Below are positions 60,606 to 64,000 of a stretch of 64,000 nucleotides of DNA, one piece after another. The DNA is taken from NCBI RefSeq assembly GCF_932526225.1, contig NC_064036.1, positions 1,736,001 to 1,800,000 on the forward strand, read 5' to 3'. Below the pieces are notes generated by a model. It saw nothing but the letters and a program-made list of their open reading frames with translations. It ran no database searches and was not told where the DNA came from. The position numbers and the translations under genes were made by a program. The stretch's first letter is position 1. The number at the start of each line of letters is the position of its first letter. The DNA comes from Nematostella vectensis (taxonomy: Eukaryota > Cnidaria > Anthozoa > Actiniaria > Edwardsiidae).

Positions 60606-63030
60606 TGAGTGGGAGTTAGATGAGTGTTATCCTAACTATGGTGTGGTGAATGGATTATAAGTAAAGATTGGCGTGATGATTGCACCTCCCGCATACCTAT
60701 GCGCAATAAGTACATTCTTTTTAGAAAGTAAGATCAGGGACTCCCCTGCTCCCCAGTATTCCATAGTATTTAAAGAATACCTAAATCTGATTTGAAATAT
60801 GTAGATAAAGACTTTCAGAGAAGCCTTGTGTATTGGGTACGATTCTTAATCTCTTAAAAAGTTTTCCTTATTCTCACAAAGATGGGATGTTGTTTTAATT
60901 GGCTTATTCCAAAGGCAGTCTCCTGGAATATGTACTGTTTCTGGCCATCGGTGGAATTAATGTCGTTTTACGTATTATCTGATTTTGATTGGGATTGGGA
61001 TTTTACTGTTATTTTCAGTCATTATTCAATTAACTGTTTATGTATACTTTCTGCCTTAGAAGTGTTCGTTTTTGTTAACATTTTAATGTATTCATGATGT
61101 AAAAATTATTTAGCTTGTCGGTTTATTCTGTGATGGTTTTTGTACGCCTCCAATTTTAACACAGTTTTATCATCTGTAAATTTCACTTTGAATTTTTAAC
61201 GGATAACACTCGTCTCATTGGTCAACACTTGAGAAGGCTCCCGACCGAGCAAAATCGATGCAAATTGTTAACAACTGTTGACCCAATCAGAGCGCGCAAA
61301 ATGTAACCCGATAAGAATTCAAAGTCTTACGGGAGCTATAGGTGGTTTAGCAGTTGCCAAGAGCACACACATAGCTCAAACCGCGTATCATCGTTGTTAT
61401 TATTATAATTATCCATCTTTAGAAAAAATGCTTTAAAGACTTTTATCATTCGACCGTCAGTCGAGAATCCTTATATTAATAAGATGCCTATTCTATCATT
61501 CGACCGTCAATCGAGAATCCTTATATTAATAAGATGCCTATTCTATCATTCGACCGTCAATCGAGAATCCTTATATTAATTAGATGCCTATCCTATTATT
61601 CGACCGTCAATCGAGAATCCTTATATTAATTAGATGCCTATTCTATCATTCGACCGTCAATCGAGAATCCTTATATTAATAAGATGCCTATTCAAGTTCA
61701 ACAGGTAGACATTCGCCGAATAGTCATGCGTTCAACTTTTCCTCCCGCTGACAATCCATTCTACAAAAGCTTAGATTTTAAAGTTTAAAAACTTTCTTTA
61801 GAAGGCAATTACTGTTCTGTCGTGGTAGATTTCGAAACCCCTGCTTTCTGAGTCCGTATATAGTCGTATAGAAGCTGGATTTTAGAAGTACTCAGTGGAA
61901 TTCGTGCCTTAGTAGGTGAAGTTTCTTGAAGAAAGAGAAGTGTTTAAAGGAATGTTCTCGACGTAAATCGCATAAATAATTGAGCGTTGTACCTCGTTCC
62001 ATTGGGATTAATCACCGAAGTGTGATCAAAGATACGAACAATTCAGCATCACATGACGGTCCGAGTTTAGTATTTTATTGCCTTATTTGGGCAAACTTCC
62101 CTCCGTACACTCAAAGGGACCTTGTCCATAATTACCGGTCCTCCTGTGGTATTACCGTAATATGGACCCGCGGAATAAGCATCTGCAGTATCTTGTTTGC
62201 TATTGTATTAAAGGACTTTATTTTTGCAATTTTTAAAGATCCGTTTCATATTTTGCAGTACACCCTTGTTTGTATTAAGATTCTCATTTTATTCGCAGTA
62301 GAATAATAAATTCACTTCTCATTTTCGATATTTCTTAAACTTCTATTTAATCCACTCTTTTTATACTTAGCATCTGCGGGAAAAATAAAATCAATATCGG
62401 CTACTTGCTTTTCTCACAATATTCCCACATTTTACTATAAGCTCCGATAGTTCTTTGATATTCCAGAAGTCAAAACGCAATGATATGCATTATTTGTAAG
62501 TTTAATATGTTTGTCTTTTATTCACCTCCATATTTAGTCAAGACTTCTAACTTTCGAATGCTTGACGCGATAGCAGCACCCTAGCGACGTATTATTTATT
62601 TCAAGTAATTGTCTATTCCTGGGGATTATCATTAGAATTAGCATGACATCAGCTGGCTACACACACAATTCAATATTGTTGTCACGGCGCAACCCGCAAC
62701 GAACTGTGTTGCCTATCTATCTAAAAACTGCGGCTTTTGGTTTATAAACCATGTAAGGATATAATTTCGTAATGAATTAAAGTCAAAGTATTGTATTTTT
62801 GTGCGTGAAGATTCTCGTATATTTTCAGCTAGCATTATTTATTGTTCATTAATAATAATTATGTCAGATCGTTAAGCAAGCCTCGCCATTCCGTGCGAGA
62901 CAGTCACGTCTACGTCACGAATTGTTTTAAGTGAGAATTGGGGGTTTAGCAGTGCCGTCCTGGTCACGCAAAGCACTTTTAATTATTCACGCGCCATTGT
63001 GATCAATCACCCATGTGTGTCCACGACACG
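60606..63030. other. Region between the zinc-finger gene and actin
   Basis: 2.4 kb with no recognisable gene. The first few hundred bases are the zinc-finger 3' UTR; no clear AATAAA was found. A 50-bp tandem repeat sits at 61445-61694. The right part leads into the actin promoter. The frame at 61980-62306 has no recognisable domain and is not called. Confidence 0.6.
61445..61694. repeat. 50-bp tandem repeat, five copies
   Basis: Units with CGACCGTCAATCGAGAATCC start at 61451, 61501, 61551, 61601 and 61651 and differ by single bases only. Confidence 0.95.
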
Positions 63031-63032
63031 GC

Positions 63033-63040
63033 CATAAATA
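63033..63040 (+). promoter_or_regulatory. TATA-like box of the actin gene
   Basis: CATAAATA about 95 bp upstream of the actin ATG, within GGCCATAAATACC. The context also resembles one half of an SRF-binding CArG box, which commonly drives actin genes, but it is not a perfect CC(A/T)6GG. Confidence 0.45.
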
Positions 63041-63125
63041 CCACACCTGTGCTCTCGAGTCATCACTCCACGAGCTCCAAGTGACGCTGCATCAAGTCTC
63101 CGCGTAGAAGTAAACTGAACATTAA

Positions 63126-63621
<496 letters not shown>

Positions 63622-64000
63622 GTAGGAACCCCGTTCTGGCCTTGCGTACCCTAAATAATCTCGTAGACATAATTTGCTAGTGTTTTCAACGTGTTAACAG
63701 ATCTGCAATCGATACTTTTTTTACATGAGACACGCCTCCAAAATTATGTTTGTTGAATGGTGTAAAGTTTACTTATAAGCTTTAAGAAAATATATCTCAA
63801 TTTCTCTTCCTGAAGATATTTTTCTACCATTTACCTATGCTGACATGCCCAATTGCATCAATTTTCAAACGGTTTAATCTTCATTGTATCGCATTATGTG
63901 GCTTTCTGCTTGCGAGTGTTGTCTGTAGTTTTATTTCGGAAATGCCGTATTCAAAATACATGGAAATGCACCCAGCAATTACAAGAACTCACATTGCTTC

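Overview
The window looks like nuclear DNA of an anthozoan cnidarian, most likely a sea anemone of the Nematostella type. This is inferred from intron-rich genes close to animal orthologues, the presence of an animal urease accessory gene, a fukutin-related-like gene, a RAG1 N-terminal-like element, and many minisatellites and small DNA transposons. I could not run a search, so the species is an inference.

Layout: (1) 299-11984, minus: cytosolic aconitase / iron regulatory protein 1, 18 exons seen, C-terminal exons off the left edge; one intron holds a 3.5 kb 45-bp minisatellite. (2) About 13.6-16.8 kb, plus: a membrane protein with a cytoplasmic N-terminal region, one transmembrane segment, eight EGF domains and a hydrophobic C-terminus. 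(3) 18031-21681, plus: urease accessory protein UreF, 7 exons. (4) 22.1-28.8 kb: a nest of mobile elements. It has a 2,576-bp DNA transposon whose gene resembles the zinc-binding N-terminal part of RAG1, a 5'-truncated non-LTR retrotransposon, a small hAT-like MITE, and a hAT-like element that has captured the last exon of ureF plus a piece of the retrotransposon. (5) 30607-48160, plus: USP39 (spliceosomal ubiquitin-protease-like protein), 21 exons; one intron holds a roughly 9 kb minisatellite and two others hold tandem copies of their own 3' splice sites. (6) 48985-52224, minus: a fukutin-related/LicD-family protein, convergent with USP39. (7) 56337-60605, plus: a protein with about 40 C2H2-type zinc fingers. 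(8) 63132 to the right edge, plus: actin, first two exons.

Most striking is the RAG1-like transposon. Its ends share a CACGCC terminus and an inner 13-bp block. The block lies 11 bp further in at the left end than at the right end. If the ends are parsed as 7-mer/9-mer, the spacers are exactly 23 and 12 bp, the geometry of V(D)J recombination signals. A paralogous copy of the flanks 4.5 kb away lacks the element and carries a single GACG where the element is flanked by two. That supports the boundaries and a 4-bp target-site duplication from the sequence alone. The encoded protein keeps the RAG1-like zinc modules and a short tail resembling the region of the third catalytic acid, but the catalytic middle is missing, so it looks like a non-autonomous or repurposed derivative.

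The protein genes are mostly unrelated housekeeping or membrane genes and do not form a pathway. A second theme is local tandem duplication: several arrays duplicate splice-site regions, and three independent arrays share an exact 45-bp unit.
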